Shown: positions 8,601-17,348, counted from the stretch's first letter. The stretch is DNA of 64,000 bases from Candidatus Helarchaeota archaeon (GCA_019058315.1 JAHPZH010000008.1:62001-126000), one strand, 5' to 3'. Program-made: numbers and translations. The notes: generated by a model from the letters alone, not told the origin.

Positions 8601-9815
8601 ATGGCAGATAAGGGAACTATCTTTGAACAAATAAAGGAAAAGATCGATGAATTAATTATGGGACGCCGATACATTATTTCGGAAGTTGGGAAGCTCAAAG
8701 TATCAATGGATAAACTACAAGCAAGCCTTCCAGATGTTACAGATCTTGATAAATGGTTAGTAGAAGTTAAAGGTGCCGTTAGCAGTATGGGGCAGCTTTC
8801 AACGGTATTGAACCAGCTTGCAGATTCTGCGGGAGCCATCCAAAGTATGAATATGAGTATGGAATCTGTAAAGAACGCAATTAAGGGTATGGGCGATCTC
8901 CGCTTAGTAAGCGAGAATATAACAACATCTTCGGCAAAGATAGGCGGTCTTGGTGAATCTGTTAGAGAAGTTCGTGATTCAATCCGTGGTTTGGACTCGC
9001 TTAAAGAAGATTTTGCGGCAAATCTGGGCATTATGGGAGAGTTGAATATTTCTATGTCTGGACTTAAAGGTACAATGGATACTTTATCTACAAAATTCGA
9101 AGGTCTTGCAGGTCTAGCAGATTTAGGCAAAGTTGCAAAGGATTTAAAACCAGCTATTGATGAATTAAAAGGAACTATGAATGCTGTTGGAGAACTCAAA
9201 GAAACCCTGGCGGATATTAAAAGAAGCGCAACAACACTGGGGGATTTAAAATTACTAGCCACCGAACTTAAAGCAACTATGGCAGAATTTCGGGAGAGGT
9301 CGAAAACTATCGGTGTGGCTACACCAGCTGCGTCAGTAAGTTTACCTAAAGCAAAACCAATAGCAAAACCTATTAGTATAAAGCCAATATCCAGTTCCAC
9401 AACAACAAGCCCAAAACCTATTAGTGTAAAACCAATATCCCAAGAACCATTAAAAGCAGGAATAACTTATAAGAGGAAAAAAGAAGAACCAACAGTGGAA
9501 AAACCAACTTCGGAGGAAACTGCAAAAAAGAAAAAGGGTAAAACACCTCCAATTGTTTTAGAAGTATTTCAATTGATAGAACAACGAGCAAAGAGAGGCG
9601 AAACTGCAGATGCGCTTTCTAAAATTATAGAAAATGCTAGGGATACTATCTCAAAAAGTTGGAAATGGCACCCAATTTTATACGAAGTAGGGACTTTTGC
9701 AAGAAAATTAAAGAAATACCCACCAGGAAAACCACCAGATGCAGAAGTGATAGATCTTTTAATGAAAAAGATGGAAGAATGGAAAGAAAAAATGACTGAG
9801 GATGCAAAAAAGTAA
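8601..9815 (+). CDS. Coiled-coil protein with low-complexity linker and conserved-looking C-terminal helical domain
   Basis: 404 residues from ATG 8601, preceded by AAGTGAT; an upstream in-frame ATG at 8574 has no ribosome site. Residues 1-240 are long amphipathic helices with loose repeats of the type M-G-x-L-x-x-S-x-x-x-L-x-x-T-M (for example LKGTMDTLSTKFEGLAGL and LKGTMNAVGELKETLADI). Residues 245-290 are a Pro/Lys/Ser linker with near-duplicate units (KPISIKPISS, KPISVKPISQ), mirrored in the DNA. After a basic stretch, residues 310-404 form a compact helical region (TPPIVLEVFQLIEQRAKRGE ... KSWKWHPILYEVGTF). It has no membrane helix. Possible structural or scaffold role; unknown family. 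The 278-residue reading frame opposite is a shadow of this gene. Confidence 0.8.
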   Translation: MADKGTIFEQIKEKIDELIMGRRYIISEVGKLKVSMDKLQASLPDVTDLDKWLVEVKGAVSSMGQLSTVLNQLADSAGAIQSMNMSMESVKNAIKGMGDLRLVSENITTSSAKIGGLGESVREVRDSIRGLDSLKEDFAANLGIMGELNISMSGLKGTMDTLSTKFEGLAGLADLGKVAKDLKPAIDELKGTMNAVGELKETLADIKRSATTLGDLKLLATELKATMAEFRERSKTIGVATPAASVSLPKAKPIAKPISIKPISSSTTTSPKPISVKPISQEPLKAGITYKRKKEEPTVEKPTSEETAKKKKGKTPPIVLEVFQLIEQRAKRGETADALSKIIENARDTISKSWKWHPILYEVGTFARKLKKYPPGKPPDAEVIDLLMKKMEEWKEKMTEDAKK

Positions 9816-9927
9816 ATTCAATTTTTTAACCATAAAAACATAAGAATTTATCAACTACCTTTTTTTATTTTAAGCAATTTTATGATTATTTTAAAAATTT
9901 AAATCACAATAGAATATGAAGATTAAA

Positions 9928-10068
9928 TCAAATCTCATCCCATACAATGTCATATATGGCGTTTCGAATCGCTTCTGTACGAGAAACATATAATCCAGAT
10001 TCTACAAATTTTTCGATTTGATCTAGATATTCTTTAGGAATTTTAATTGATAATTTTACTAACATCAT
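9928..10068 (-). CDS. Small ribbon-helix-helix (CopG/Arc-type) DNA-binding protein
   Basis: 46 residues on the minus strand from the first of two adjacent ATG codons (10066-10068). A strong AGGAGATGA ribosome site ends a few bases upstream. The protein starts MMLVKLSIKIPKEYLDQIEK and ends SRTEAIRNAIYDIVWDEI. It shows the full RHH pattern: a basic beta strand (V-K-L-S-I-K-I-P), helix A (E-Y-L-D-Q-I-E-K-F-V), a turn with G-L-Y-x-S-R-T, and helix B (E-A-I-R-N-A-I). It would dimerise and bind DNA, often its own promoter. The gene is isolated and convergent with the coiled-coil gene to its left. Confidence 0.8.
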   Translation of the reverse strand: MMLVKLSIKIPKEYLDQIEKFVESGLYVSRTEAIRNAIYDIVWDEI

Positions 10069-10323
10069 TATTCATCTCCTTAAAAATATAATATTTCTAG
10101 CCCTTTTTGAATATTTTTTCACTATTTTAAAAAAAATCAACATTCCGATTTCAATTTTTAAATTTTTAATCCATTTTCAATTTAAAAATTTAAAAGAAAC
10201 TATCTTAAAAATTAAAATAATTAAAATACAAAAAAAATATTAAAAATGAATCGTAAAATATTATAATTCAAAATACTTGAAAAACTACTATTAAATTCAA
10301 AAAAATAATATGAGAAGGGAAAA

Positions 10324-10599
10324 TTGCCGGATATTTCTGATGTATTTAAAAATTTAAGAGAAAAACGGAAGGATAAGGATAAAATTTTCAAAAAAATTTT
10401 TAACTTAATTGATAAAGCCCAAATTAGCGAAGAAAAGGGAGAATTTTTTGATGCTGCAGATTTATATGAGAAAGCAGCCAAAGAAGCAGATAAAACAGAT
10501 GATGTAGAATTACAAGAGCAGCTTTTAATCAAGATAGAAGAGTGTATGGTCAAGGGGGAAGAGAAGCGGGAAAAATTAGATAAAATGTTTTCTATTTGA
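10324..10599 (+). CDS. Small helical protein resembling an MIT domain
   Basis: 91 residues from a TTG at 10324; the GAAGGGA upstream is a modest ribosome site. It is entirely helical. The core FNLIDKAQISEEKGEFFDAA, then DLYEKAAKEADKTD, then a third helix (ELQEQLLIKIEECMVKGEEKR) matches the three-helix MIT layout: A-x-x-x-E-x-x-G-x-[FY]-x-x-A-x-x-x-Y-x-x-A, then a helix ending in an E-x-R-x-x-K-L tail. MIT domains bind ESCRT-III tails, and Asgard archaea have ESCRT genes. A single TPR-like hairpin is the alternative. No ESCRT gene is seen in this window. Confidence 0.65.
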   Translation: MPDISDVFKNLREKRKDKDKIFKKIFNLIDKAQISEEKGEFFDAADLYEKAAKEADKTDDVELQEQLLIKIEECMVKGEEKREKLDKMFSI

Positions 10600-10801
10600 A
10601 TGTCTTTTTATTAGTATTTTTTATTTATTTATGTCAAAAGTTAGTAATCTTATTTTTTTAAAAACCTTTGTGGATGAAAAAAAATTCAAATTTTTGTCGA
10701 TAACTATAAAATTCGGAGGATCATTGACTTTAATCACAAAATTTTCGTCGAATATCGGCGTTTAAAATTAGTTTTAACAATATTTTTATAAGTAAAATGA
10801 T

Positions 10802-10811
10802 CTTATAAAAT
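10802..10811 (+). promoter_or_regulatory. Candidate TATA box for the histone gene
   Basis: CTTATAAAAT fits the archaeal TATA element and lies about 70 bp before the histone ATG, giving a leader of about 45 nt. A second candidate (TTTTTATAAG) is at 10783-10792. The surrounding 270 bp is almost pure A/T with no other recognisable gene. Confidence 0.35.
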
Positions 10812-10879
10812 ATTAAAAAATAATTAAAAAAATTATTTTATAATCCAAATAAATTAAAAAAAATATGAGGGAAATAAAT

Positions 10880-11098
10880 ATGGCAAAGAAAAGATTCTTC
10901 GCTTGGAGCCCAACAAGAACTTTAATGTCCAGTGTAGGTGCGAAAATCGTTAACAAAAATGCTGTGGACTATTTGATTGGTCATCTCGAAGCCGAAGCTG
11001 TTGAAATCACAAAAAAAGCTATTACATTTGCAAAACATGCAAATCGTAAAAAAGTTACCGCAGCAGATGTAACACTAGCAATAAAAGAATTCTCCTAA
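10880..11098 (+). CDS. Archaeal histone (HMf type)
   Basis: 72 residues from ATG 10880, with GAGGG ten bases upstream. A preceding in-frame ATG (10865) would add five residues but overlaps that ribosome site. The sequence has the histone fold: a short N-terminal helix, L1, a long alpha-2 (AVDYLIGHLEAEAVEITKKA), L2 with R-K-K-V-T, and alpha-3 (AADVTLAIKEF). The K-K-V-T-A-A-D-V motif and the conserved Arg/Thr pair for DNA contact are present. The N-terminal ten residues (AKKRFFAWSP) are basic and aromatic and differ from the usual short M-x-E-L-P start. It would form dimers that wrap DNA. A T-rich terminator follows. Confidence 0.93.
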   Translation: MAKKRFFAWSPTRTLMSSVGAKIVNKNAVDYLIGHLEAEAVEITKKAITFAKHANRKKVTAADVTLAIKEFS

Positions 11099-11111
11099 TT
11101 AAAATCTATCA

Positions 11112-11132
11112 TTTTTTTTATTTTTTTATTTT
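11112..11132 (+). terminator. Oligo-T terminator after the histone gene
   Basis: Three runs of T (8, 7 and 4 long), broken by single A residues, begin 14 bp after the histone stop. This is the typical archaeal intrinsic termination signal. No hairpin is needed or seen. Confidence 0.55.
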
Positions 11133-11358
11133 AGATTCTGGCTGATTGAATAAAAATATTATTAATTCTTTTTTCACTTAACAAAAACTAACCTATAATT
11201 TCTCCATTTCCAGTGATCTTAATAAAATTCCAATTTAATTTAGATAAGAAGTATAAATTCAATCCCATTTCAACATCATTTTAAATTTTAAAAATTATAT
11301 ATAGATTTATATAATTCAAAATGAAAATGGTTGTGTAATTTATCGTTTGGTGACGTAA

Positions 11359-11706
11359 ATGTCTGAAAAAGACGAACCAAAGGTTGTTAAAGTTCTGCAG
11401 AAATCAGGAAAAGTTGATGACCAAATTGATTGGCAAGTTGCAAAGCATGTAATGAATTTAGGGGGTTATACAGCTTGTCAACCAAGTTTGGTAGAATTAG
11501 AGAATGGTAAACAAGCGATAAAATATTTAATTGATAAAACAGTAGTTGAAAAAGACGGATTATATGGATATGGAATTGTGGGAAGTTTATATGTAAGTTT
11601 GGACCCTTTAGGAATAATTTGGTTTACACCAAAAGAAATATTAGAAAAGAAAAGTGAAGAACTTATTAAAACAGCAAAGCCACAAAAACGCCCGAGGGTT
11701 TATTAG
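11359..11706 (+). CDS. Hypothetical protein
   Basis: 115 residues. ATG 11359 follows TTGGTGACG, a good ribosome site. Mixed alpha/beta with a central region of short strands (QAIKYLIDKTVVEKDGLYGY, then VGSLYVSLDPLGIIWFTPKE) and a basic tail (KTAKPQKRPRVY). One Cys and no catalytic or metal motif. The pattern of hydrophobic strands separated by charged turns suggests a small globular cytoplasmic protein. I do not recognise it. The next gene begins 61 bp later on the same strand. Confidence 0.75.
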   Translation: MSEKDEPKVVKVLQKSGKVDDQIDWQVAKHVMNLGGYTACQPSLVELENGKQAIKYLIDKTVVEKDGLYGYGIVGSLYVSLDPLGIIWFTPKEILEKKSEELIKTAKPQKRPRVY

Positions 11707-11767
11707 GTATTTTTCTCATTATGTATGACTTCAATAAGTCAAAATAGTACTTTTTAAGGTATATAAT

Positions 11768-12427
11768 ATGGTTAATTGGAATCAAGTTAAATTATGGACA
11801 AAGCGAATTTTACTTATAATAAGTCTTATTTTAATTGCCATCGCTTTTTTTGGATATTATCCAAGAATATATGAGGTCTCATTTTATCCTGATTATACAA
11901 ATCTGATTGTATTTATTATTTTATTATTAATAGGTTTGACATATCTAGTTATAGCAGTTGCAAAATATCTAATTCAATTTTTTGAATTACGAAATATGAT
12001 ATCAAATGCAATAAGTAAAAGTATTACAATTAACGATAAAGAATTAGCTTCAGAAATACAAGAGCCATTGTGGCGTGTAACTCCATTATTTAAAAAAATT
12101 GCTTATAAATATGGAATTTTAGTCTATTTTTCAGGAGCTCCAACTTTTTTTCACTCTAATTTCATTGATCATTTTATAAAAATATATGAAAATGATGGAG
12201 ATTTAGGTAATATTTCAAGCGAATTCGCACAAAAACATTCTATGAATATTTCAAAAGATGATCTTGATATAATTTTGGATGAACTAATCTATTTGGGATA
12301 CAATAACATTATTGAACTTGCGGAAAAATGGAAAAAAGAAAACCCTAAAAGAACTGAAGAAGCAAAAAGACCTTCAAAAGCGATCATTAGAAGATTAGGC
12401 GATAGCCGAAAAAAGAAGAAAAAATGA
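11768..12427 (+). CDS. Two-helix membrane protein with cytoplasmic helical domain
   Basis: 219 residues. Two membrane helices (ILLIISLILIAIAFFGYY and LIVFIILLLIGLTYLVIAVA) are joined by a short loop. A soluble domain of about 140 residues follows, with Q-E-P-L-W-R-V-T-P-L-F and LDIILDELIYLGYNNIIEL, the latter perhaps a winged-helix-like helical pair. The tail is strongly basic (RRLGDSRKKKKK). ATG at 11768 after AAGGTATAT. The function is unknown; a membrane-tethered regulator is one possibility. Confidence 0.75.
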   Translation: MVNWNQVKLWTKRILLIISLILIAIAFFGYYPRIYEVSFYPDYTNLIVFIILLLIGLTYLVIAVAKYLIQFFELRNMISNAISKSITINDKELASEIQEPLWRVTPLFKKIAYKYGILVYFSGAPTFFHSNFIDHFIKIYENDGDLGNISSEFAQKHSMNISKDDLDIILDELIYLGYNNIIELAEKWKKENPKRTEEAKRPSKAIIRRLGDSRKKKKK

Positions 12428-12442
12428 GATTTTAATTTGAAA

Positions 12443-12610
12443 TTATTTTTTTTCTAATTTAAGCAGTCTATCTTTATCTCTTTTTATTACTTTTCGAATA
12501 GCTACCCTAATAACTTCTGCTTTAGATGGATATTTCCCAGTATTCACCAATTCTTCAATAAGATTTAAGTATTTTAAAGGTAATGTGATTGAAGTCTGGA
12601 TTAGTTTCAC
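12443..12610 (-). CDS. Small ribbon-helix-helix DNA-binding protein
   Basis: 55 residues on the minus strand from a GTG at 12608-12610. It reads KLIQTSITLPLKYLNLIEEL, then VNTGKYPSKAEVIRVAIRKV and a basic tail RDKDRLLKLEKK. The RHH hallmarks are present: a strand (I-Q-T-S-I-T-L-P), helix A (L-K-Y-L-N-L-I-E-E-L), a G-K-Y-P-S-K turn and helix B (A-E-V-I-R-V-A-I-R-K). The only other start nearby is an out-of-frame ATG. A palindromic operator candidate surrounds the TATA box just upstream, as expected for an autoregulated RHH repressor. No toxin partner lies beside it. It resembles the 9928-10068 protein in fold but not closely in sequence. Confidence 0.78.
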   Translation of the reverse strand: MKLIQTSITLPLKYLNLIEELVNTGKYPSKAEVIRVAIRKVIKRDKDRLLKLEKK

Positions 12611-12620
12611 ATTCGTCCCA

Positions 12621-12658
12621 CACTAATATCGATTTATAATGTAAAACTAATATTAGTG
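12621..12658. promoter_or_regulatory. Inverted-repeat operator around the TATA box of the RHH gene
   Basis: CACTAATAT (12621-12629) and ATATTAGTG (12650-12658) are perfect inverted copies. Between them, read on the minus strand, lies TTATAAAT, a TATA box for the RHH gene. The outer arm is itself part of a 12-bp palindrome, ACTAATATTAGT (12646-12657). RHH dimers bind such short inverted sites, so this is a likely autoregulatory operator (inference). Confidence 0.6.
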
Positions 12659-12802
12659 CTTTATAGTTAATATATATTAAATTTGGCTCTATTTCCATTG
12701 TACCCAATAATTTTCAAGAAATATTTTTAAAAAACCATGAATACTATTAAAAGGCTTGATTAAAAAGTAAAAATAAGAATTTGGTGATATAAAAAAATTT
12801 TA

Positions 12803-13153
12803 TTATTTTTTAAGAAATTTATCACATATATCTGATAATGATTCCTCTCTTTGAACCCCAATAAAACGATCTACCTCATCTCCATTATCTGGAAATTTTA
12901 GCAGCTCTCCTTTATGATAAATTTGGAGTGTTGGAACCGCAACTATATTAATTTTTTCAGCATGATTTCTATTTTTATCAATATCAATTGAAACTATTTT
13001 AACTCCCTTGTCTTTATATTTATTCTGTATTTTTTCCAAAATCATATGCTGTATTCTACAGGGACCACACCAGACTGCTGAATAATCGACAATTACTATT
13101 TGATTTTTATTTAATACCTCTTTCAAGTCGGCTTCATTAATCTCATCAATCAT
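12803..13153 (-). CDS. trxA: Thioredoxin
   Basis: 116 residues with the thioredoxin fold in order: strand IVIVDYSAVWCGPC, with the redox motif W-C-G-P-C at about residues 28-32; VKIVSIDIDKN; and the cis-proline region I-V-A-V-P-T. It then has L-Q-I-Y-H-K-G-E, the usual last strand. It would reduce disulfides in the cytoplasm. The length is slightly above the normal 105-110 because of a C-terminal helix (ESLSDICDKFLKK). ATG 13153 follows GGAG at spacing 8. It is followed at a distance by the CitG-like gene on the same strand, with no functional link evident. The reductase is not in the window. Confidence 0.92.
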   Translation of the reverse strand: MIDEINEADLKEVLNKNQIVIVDYSAVWCGPCRIQHMILEKIQNKYKDKGVKIVSIDIDKNRNHAEKINIVAVPTLQIYHKGELLKFPDNGDEVDRFIGVQREESLSDICDKFLKK

Positions 13154-13250
13154 TTTTAATTCTCCAGATTTTATCAGAATAGATATTCCTAAGAATGAAT
13201 ATTAATATTATTACAAATTATCCAAAAAAAAATAATTCTTTACCTAAGTC

Positions 13251-14216
13251 TTAAATTTTTAATCCATTTAATAGATTTACCATAATTGTTGCAGCAGTAA
13301 GATCAGCTGTTGTTCCCGGATTTAATTTTCCTGATTCTTTTTGCAAATTTTTATCGAGCTCAATAATTTCCTTTTTCCTTTTTCTAAGTCCTCCACCAAC
13401 TACGATTTTTTTTGCTAGAGCACTAATTTCTTTCGCTTTTTCAAGATTAGATTTGCGCTGTATTAGAGAATCTGGTATTTCTGAAAGTATATAGAGAAAA
13501 GTATCAACAACAGCTACATTAATATCATTGCATTCTTCAAAGATTTTTTTAAAATAAGGAACTCCAGTTTCAAATGTTATTTTAAAATTAGAAACCCATT
13601 CAGAGGCAATATTATCCCATGGTGCGCTAATTTTTAAAATATTGTATAAGTTGATATCTTCTTTTATAATTTTAGTCTGCGATGATTTATCCATAACATC
13701 AAAATCTTTAACTTGTCCTAGACCTCCCGGTTCACAAATTTCAATTGCTTTATATAAATTAATTGCATCTTCTGGTGTCGTGTTTATAACAACCTTAGAT
13801 AATACTTTTCTCAAAATATCATTATCTATTTCTCCTTGTTCTAATACAATTCCTGCTGCTGCAGATAATGGCATTAAAAGCAATAATAATCCTAAATTAA
13901 TATTTCCTCCTCCTTGCCATTTAATAGTCTCTTTAACTCCTTGTAAAATAAAGTGACCCAAATTTAATTCGCTTAATTGTAATTCACCTCTAGCAATTTT
14001 GCTACTTTTTGAAACCAACTCATTTAATGATTTCCCACAAACAATGGCTCCAATTAAAAAATGTTCAAATTGGGTTTTCGGAAAATTTTGGGTTCGATGA
14101 ACATTACCTGGCTTAGGGTAGCCAGAAACCTCCAAAACCATAGCAATTTGGCTACATCTTACAATATCTTCTCCATTTTCGATGATTAATTTTTCATTCA
14201 ATTTAAATAACTCCAA
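13251..14216 (-). CDS. Triphosphoribosyl-dephospho-CoA synthase-like protein (CitG/MdcB family)
   Basis: 321 residues from a TTG at 14214-14216. A TTG five codons later (14199-14201) has a better placed GGAG and may be the true start. Family signatures seen: E-V-S-x-x-P-K-P-G-N-V-H-R near residue 30 (the family usually has A-x-P-x-P-G-L-V-D or K-P-G-N), and G-G-G-N-I-N-L-G with a following P-L-x-A-A-A-G. Near the C-terminus is the T-T-A-D-L-T-A-A motif (usual form S-P-G-G-x-A-D-L). In bacteria the family makes the prosthetic group precursor of citrate or malonate decarboxylase. Archaeal members have no proven role, and no citrate lyase genes are seen here. Confidence 0.8.
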   Translation of the reverse strand: MELFKLNEKLIIENGEDIVRCSQIAMVLEVSGYPKPGNVHRTQNFPKTQFEHFLIGAIVCGKSLNELVSKSSKIARGELQLSELNLGHFILQGVKETIKWQGGGNINLGLLLLLMPLSAAAGIVLEQGEIDNDILRKVLSKVVINTTPEDAINLYKAIEICEPGGLGQVKDFDVMDKSSQTKIIKEDINLYNILKISAPWDNIASEWVSNFKITFETGVPYFKKIFEECNDINVAVVDTFLYILSEIPDSLIQRKSNLEKAKEISALAKKIVVGGGLRKRKKEIIELDKNLQKESGKLNPGTTADLTAATIMVNLLNGLKI

Positions 14217-14362
14217 ATTATTCCAAAATAGATTCTTAATTTAAACGTAAATTAAATATAAGTGAGAATGATCTATTTTTATTCCTAAAGTTCTTAATCT
14301 AATTGGTTTAAATATCATTTTTTTTACCATTTCCAATGAAATATTTAAATAGATGAAAACAA

Positions 14363-16114
14363 ATGGAAGATAATTCGATCTATTTAGGTGAAGGCTATAG
14401 TTTAAGCATTTTATTAAAAGATGGAAGAATAGCGGGTTTTCGAGATAATATTTTCAAAAAAGAATTTGAAATTAATGATGAATTTGAATCGTTAAGAAAA
14501 ATTGAAATATCAGATACTGTCATTTTTGATGCTGTTTCGGATAAAAGAGACAGGATAAAGATTTTATCGCCATTTCCAATCTCATTAGGTTTGCCAGTAA
14601 AGGTATTAACTCAATCTCTTGGAGTTGGAACTAGAAAAATCGAGGTATTTCAAGGGCAAACTTTAGGTAGAATGGTAATGAGAGCAACTTTTAATTTAAA
14701 GAGATCAATGAAATGGAAAATTATAACAGATTACGAGCAACTTGGCTCTAAATCAGTTCAATTTCCGCAAAAAGTAACCGCTGAAATTTATTCTACCGCA
14801 TCAGCAGGATTTGAAACAAATTATTTTTATTTTGCACTACCTGAAGGATTTAGCCAAGTTATCTTATTCTTCTCTAGTGAGCTTGATTTTGAACGTATTG
14901 GAAAAAACATGTTAATTCTTGATTCAAATGATCCCTCTTATGACACAATTGCGGAAAGTGCCCCTAGTGGTGAAAAATTCTTCCCTTTATTAACTTTTAC
15001 GTTTATGACTGACTATAAAGATAAAAAAGAAGAGTTAACAAATCATCTTATTATTGGTTCAATATTAACAGCTCGGGGAAAATATGAGCTTGCATTGGAA
15101 TTCTTTGATAAGGCGTTAAATATTTCTAGGGAAACTCAAGATTCAAAAATTGAGGCAGAAATTCTAATTAAAATGGGATCTGCTTTTGAAGATTCAGGAC
15201 AATTAGAAGAAGCTCTACAATGTTATCAATCAGTTTCAAGCGTCTATCATGCAGCAGGAAATACTCTTGCATTAATTTCTAATTATTTAACAGTAGGAAG
15301 TGTTCTTGAACGTCTTGGAAGATATGAGGAAGCATTAGAGTATTACAACGAAGTTTATAATAGTGGTGCTCAGGACCCCAAAACAGTATTAAAAGGAATA
15401 AGCAGATGTCTTGTTGGTTTAAATCGTAGTGATGAAGCTGTTGATATAAGACAACAATTACTTGCTGATGCACGAACAGCTCGTGATAGGGAGAGCGAAG
15501 CAGCAGCCCTAATGGATTTAGGAGAAGTTCTATTGGCTGTAGGAAGAATGGGTGAATCAATGGGCATGTTCGAACAGGCAATTAGAATAAGGAAATCTAT
15601 AGGCGATGAACGAGGTATCGCAGAAAGTTTGGAATCGATGGGTGAAGCTTTATTTAAGAGAGGCAAACTAGCAAAGGCAAAAGATTATTATCAAAAAGCG
15701 ATAGAAGAATATGAAAATATAGGATTGTTATTAGAATCAGCTCGAATTAAAGAAAATAAATTAAGAAAAATAACTACAAAACCTTATAGTGGATGTGAAA
15801 TTTGTAATGCTGATTGCTCTTTAGATATTATGGGACTTTCTCATGCAGATATTAATGATCCTATATTCAGGGAACAATTCAAAAAGATTTTAAGAACCGC
15901 CCTCTCCCGAAAGGATTTAAATCCTGTAGCCGAATTGCTTCTTGAAAAAGCTCAAACTAACATCCTACTGCGACAAACAAATTTAACACCGAAACAATAT
16001 GCATATTGTTTATTTGTTCATGCAGGAGAAGAAATTCTCGGTAAATTAAAACCAGAATATAAACGGCAGATTGAAAAATTAGTATCAGATTCGATAATTC
16101 GTCTTCCTGCTTAA
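14363..16114 (+). CDS. TPR-repeat protein with N-terminal beta domain and C-terminal Cys motif
   Basis: 583 residues. Residues 1-225 are beta-rich without a signal peptide. Residues 228-470 hold about six TPR units (for example GKYELALEFFDKALNISRET, GQLEEALQCYQSVSSVYHAA and GRYEEALEYYNEVYNSGAQD, with one unit degenerate near residues 345-375). Then comes C-E-I-C-N-A-D-C (about residue 477-484), a possible metal site. A helical C-terminal region follows, with PVAELLLEKAQTNILLRQTN. TPRs mediate protein contacts; the partner is unknown. The ATG is 14363. The convergent regulator gene starts its stop codon two bases after this gene ends. Proteins of this plan are frequent in Asgard genomes (from memory, not checked). 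Confidence 0.8.
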   Translation: MEDNSIYLGEGYSLSILLKDGRIAGFRDNIFKKEFEINDEFESLRKIEISDTVIFDAVSDKRDRIKILSPFPISLGLPVKVLTQSLGVGTRKIEVFQGQTLGRMVMRATFNLKRSMKWKIITDYEQLGSKSVQFPQKVTAEIYSTASAGFETNYFYFALPEGFSQVILFFSSELDFERIGKNMLILDSNDPSYDTIAESAPSGEKFFPLLTFTFMTDYKDKKEELTNHLIIGSILTARGKYELALEFFDKALNISRETQDSKIEAEILIKMGSAFEDSGQLEEALQCYQSVSSVYHAAGNTLALISNYLTVGSVLERLGRYEEALEYYNEVYNSGAQDPKTVLKGISRCLVGLNRSDEAVDIRQQLLADARTARDRESEAAALMDLGEVLLAVGRMGESMGMFEQAIRIRKSIGDERGIAESLESMGEALFKRGKLAKAKDYYQKAIEEYENIGLLLESARIKENKLRKITTKPYSGCEICNADCSLDIMGLSHADINDPIFREQFKKILRTALSRKDLNPVAELLLEKAQTNILLRQTNLTPKQYAYCLFVHAGEEILGKLKPEYKRQIEKLVSDSIIRLPA

Positions 16115-16115
16115 T

Positions 16116-17162
16116 TTATGCTTCAATTTCTTGAAGTCTCATTTTTTTATCAATTATTCTATCCACAATCTTTTTTTGGTTCAAAAAAATAATCATGTTT
16201 GGAGAAAGATAAACATTTTTTTGTGATTTTATAGAAGAGAACTTATTTTTATACTTCAAATTCCAGTAAAAGAAGTCATCAATGCTTGGATGACTTGATA
16301 TAATAGATAAATTATATTTTCCAGCGCTGATTTTATAGACGATTGGAACATTATAGTCTTTTTTAAGATCTTCAATGATTTCATCTTGCATAGCTGAAAT
16401 CTCTAGAAATGTTAAAACCAGATAAAATGTGGGAGGAGCAAAAAAATTTAAAAAATTACATGAAGGATAATCAATCAATTCTAATTTTCTTAACTTCTTT
16501 ATTCTCAATTCAATCGTTTTTCGATGGACTGCTAATTTTTGGGATAGTAAATTCTTATTTATTTTGATATATTTATTTGTACTTAATAGATTTTTTAAAA
16601 TATTAAATCCAACGAAATCAATCTCATAATTATTTATATTAATTTTCTTATTTTTATTAAATTCTTCTTCTAAATATCCGAAAACTGCATTTGGTTCGTA
16701 TTTTTGAATCAAATCATTTGAAAAATGGTAACTTTCTGAGGCATGTCTATGCTCTCTTGAAGGAATCTTATTTTGTTTCACCAGATTTTCACGCCATATA
16801 TGGTATGATAAAACTGTTTTATGATATTCAAAAATTAATGTATTATAATCACCTTCAATTATCCTAAATGCAGCAAAGATATTTTCATCTGTTGATAACC
16901 AATTTTTCGTAGTTTCTGGTAAATCTGCAAAAACAATTACGAACAGGGGAAATTCTTTGGTAATTAGACCAAGAGGAAAATAAATAGGGGGAGTTATTAT
17001 TTTATTTTCAAATAAATCATCGATTCTTCTTTTTATAGTACTTCTATGTTTACCCAACTTTTGGGATAATAGACCATAATCAATACTTAAGCCAAAACCT
17101 GAACTAATTTCCTTTAAAATTTGCAAATTTAATTTATCTAACTCCATTGTTTTATATCCCAT
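16116..17162 (-). CDS. Transcription regulator with two tandem AsnC/Lrp-like HTH modules
   Basis: 348 residues built as a duplication. Module 1: HTH at residues 8-55 (LQILKEIS, then LLSQKLGKHRSTIKRRIDDL) followed by a strand-rich ligand-like domain (FPLFVIVFADLPE). Module 2: HTH at about 185-230 (VGFNILKNLL, then LLSQKLAVHRKTIELRIKKL) followed by TFYLVLTFLEIS and YKISAGKYNLSII. Both recognition helices share L-x-x-H-R-x-T-I-x-x-R-I. This matches a fused tandem Lrp/AsnC-type regulator. ATG 17162; a second ATG five codons in (17147) is possible. Target unknown. It is convergent and nearly abutting with the TPR gene. Confidence 0.8.
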   Translation of the reverse strand: MGYKTMELDKLNLQILKEISSGFGLSIDYGLLSQKLGKHRSTIKRRIDDLFENKIITPPIYFPLGLITKEFPLFVIVFADLPETTKNWLSTDENIFAAFRIIEGDYNTLIFEYHKTVLSYHIWRENLVKQNKIPSREHRHASESYHFSNDLIQKYEPNAVFGYLEEEFNKNKKININNYEIDFVGFNILKNLLSTNKYIKINKNLLSQKLAVHRKTIELRIKKLRKLELIDYPSCNFLNFFAPPTFYLVLTFLEISAMQDEIIEDLKKDYNVPIVYKISAGKYNLSIISSHPSIDDFFYWNLKYKNKFSSIKSQKNVYLSPNMIIFLNQKKIVDRIIDKKMRLQEIEA

Positions 17163-17348
17163 GATTTTATTTTCTTATTTCTAATTTCATTCAATACAAA
17201 ATTAATTTTTCAAATTTTATCAAAGAAAAACAAATTATTGATAATTAATTACCTAAAAAATATTAATCTTATTGATAAATAAGCAATTTATCACACATTT
17301 TTCATACTTAGTTCCAAGTGTTTTTAGCCTTAAATTTAATGAATTAAT

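Noticed and set aside
8564..9400. 278-codon open frame opposite the coiled-coil gene
   Set aside because: Ser/Pro/Ile-rich antisense frame. The plus-strand gene has a good ribosome site and a coherent protein.
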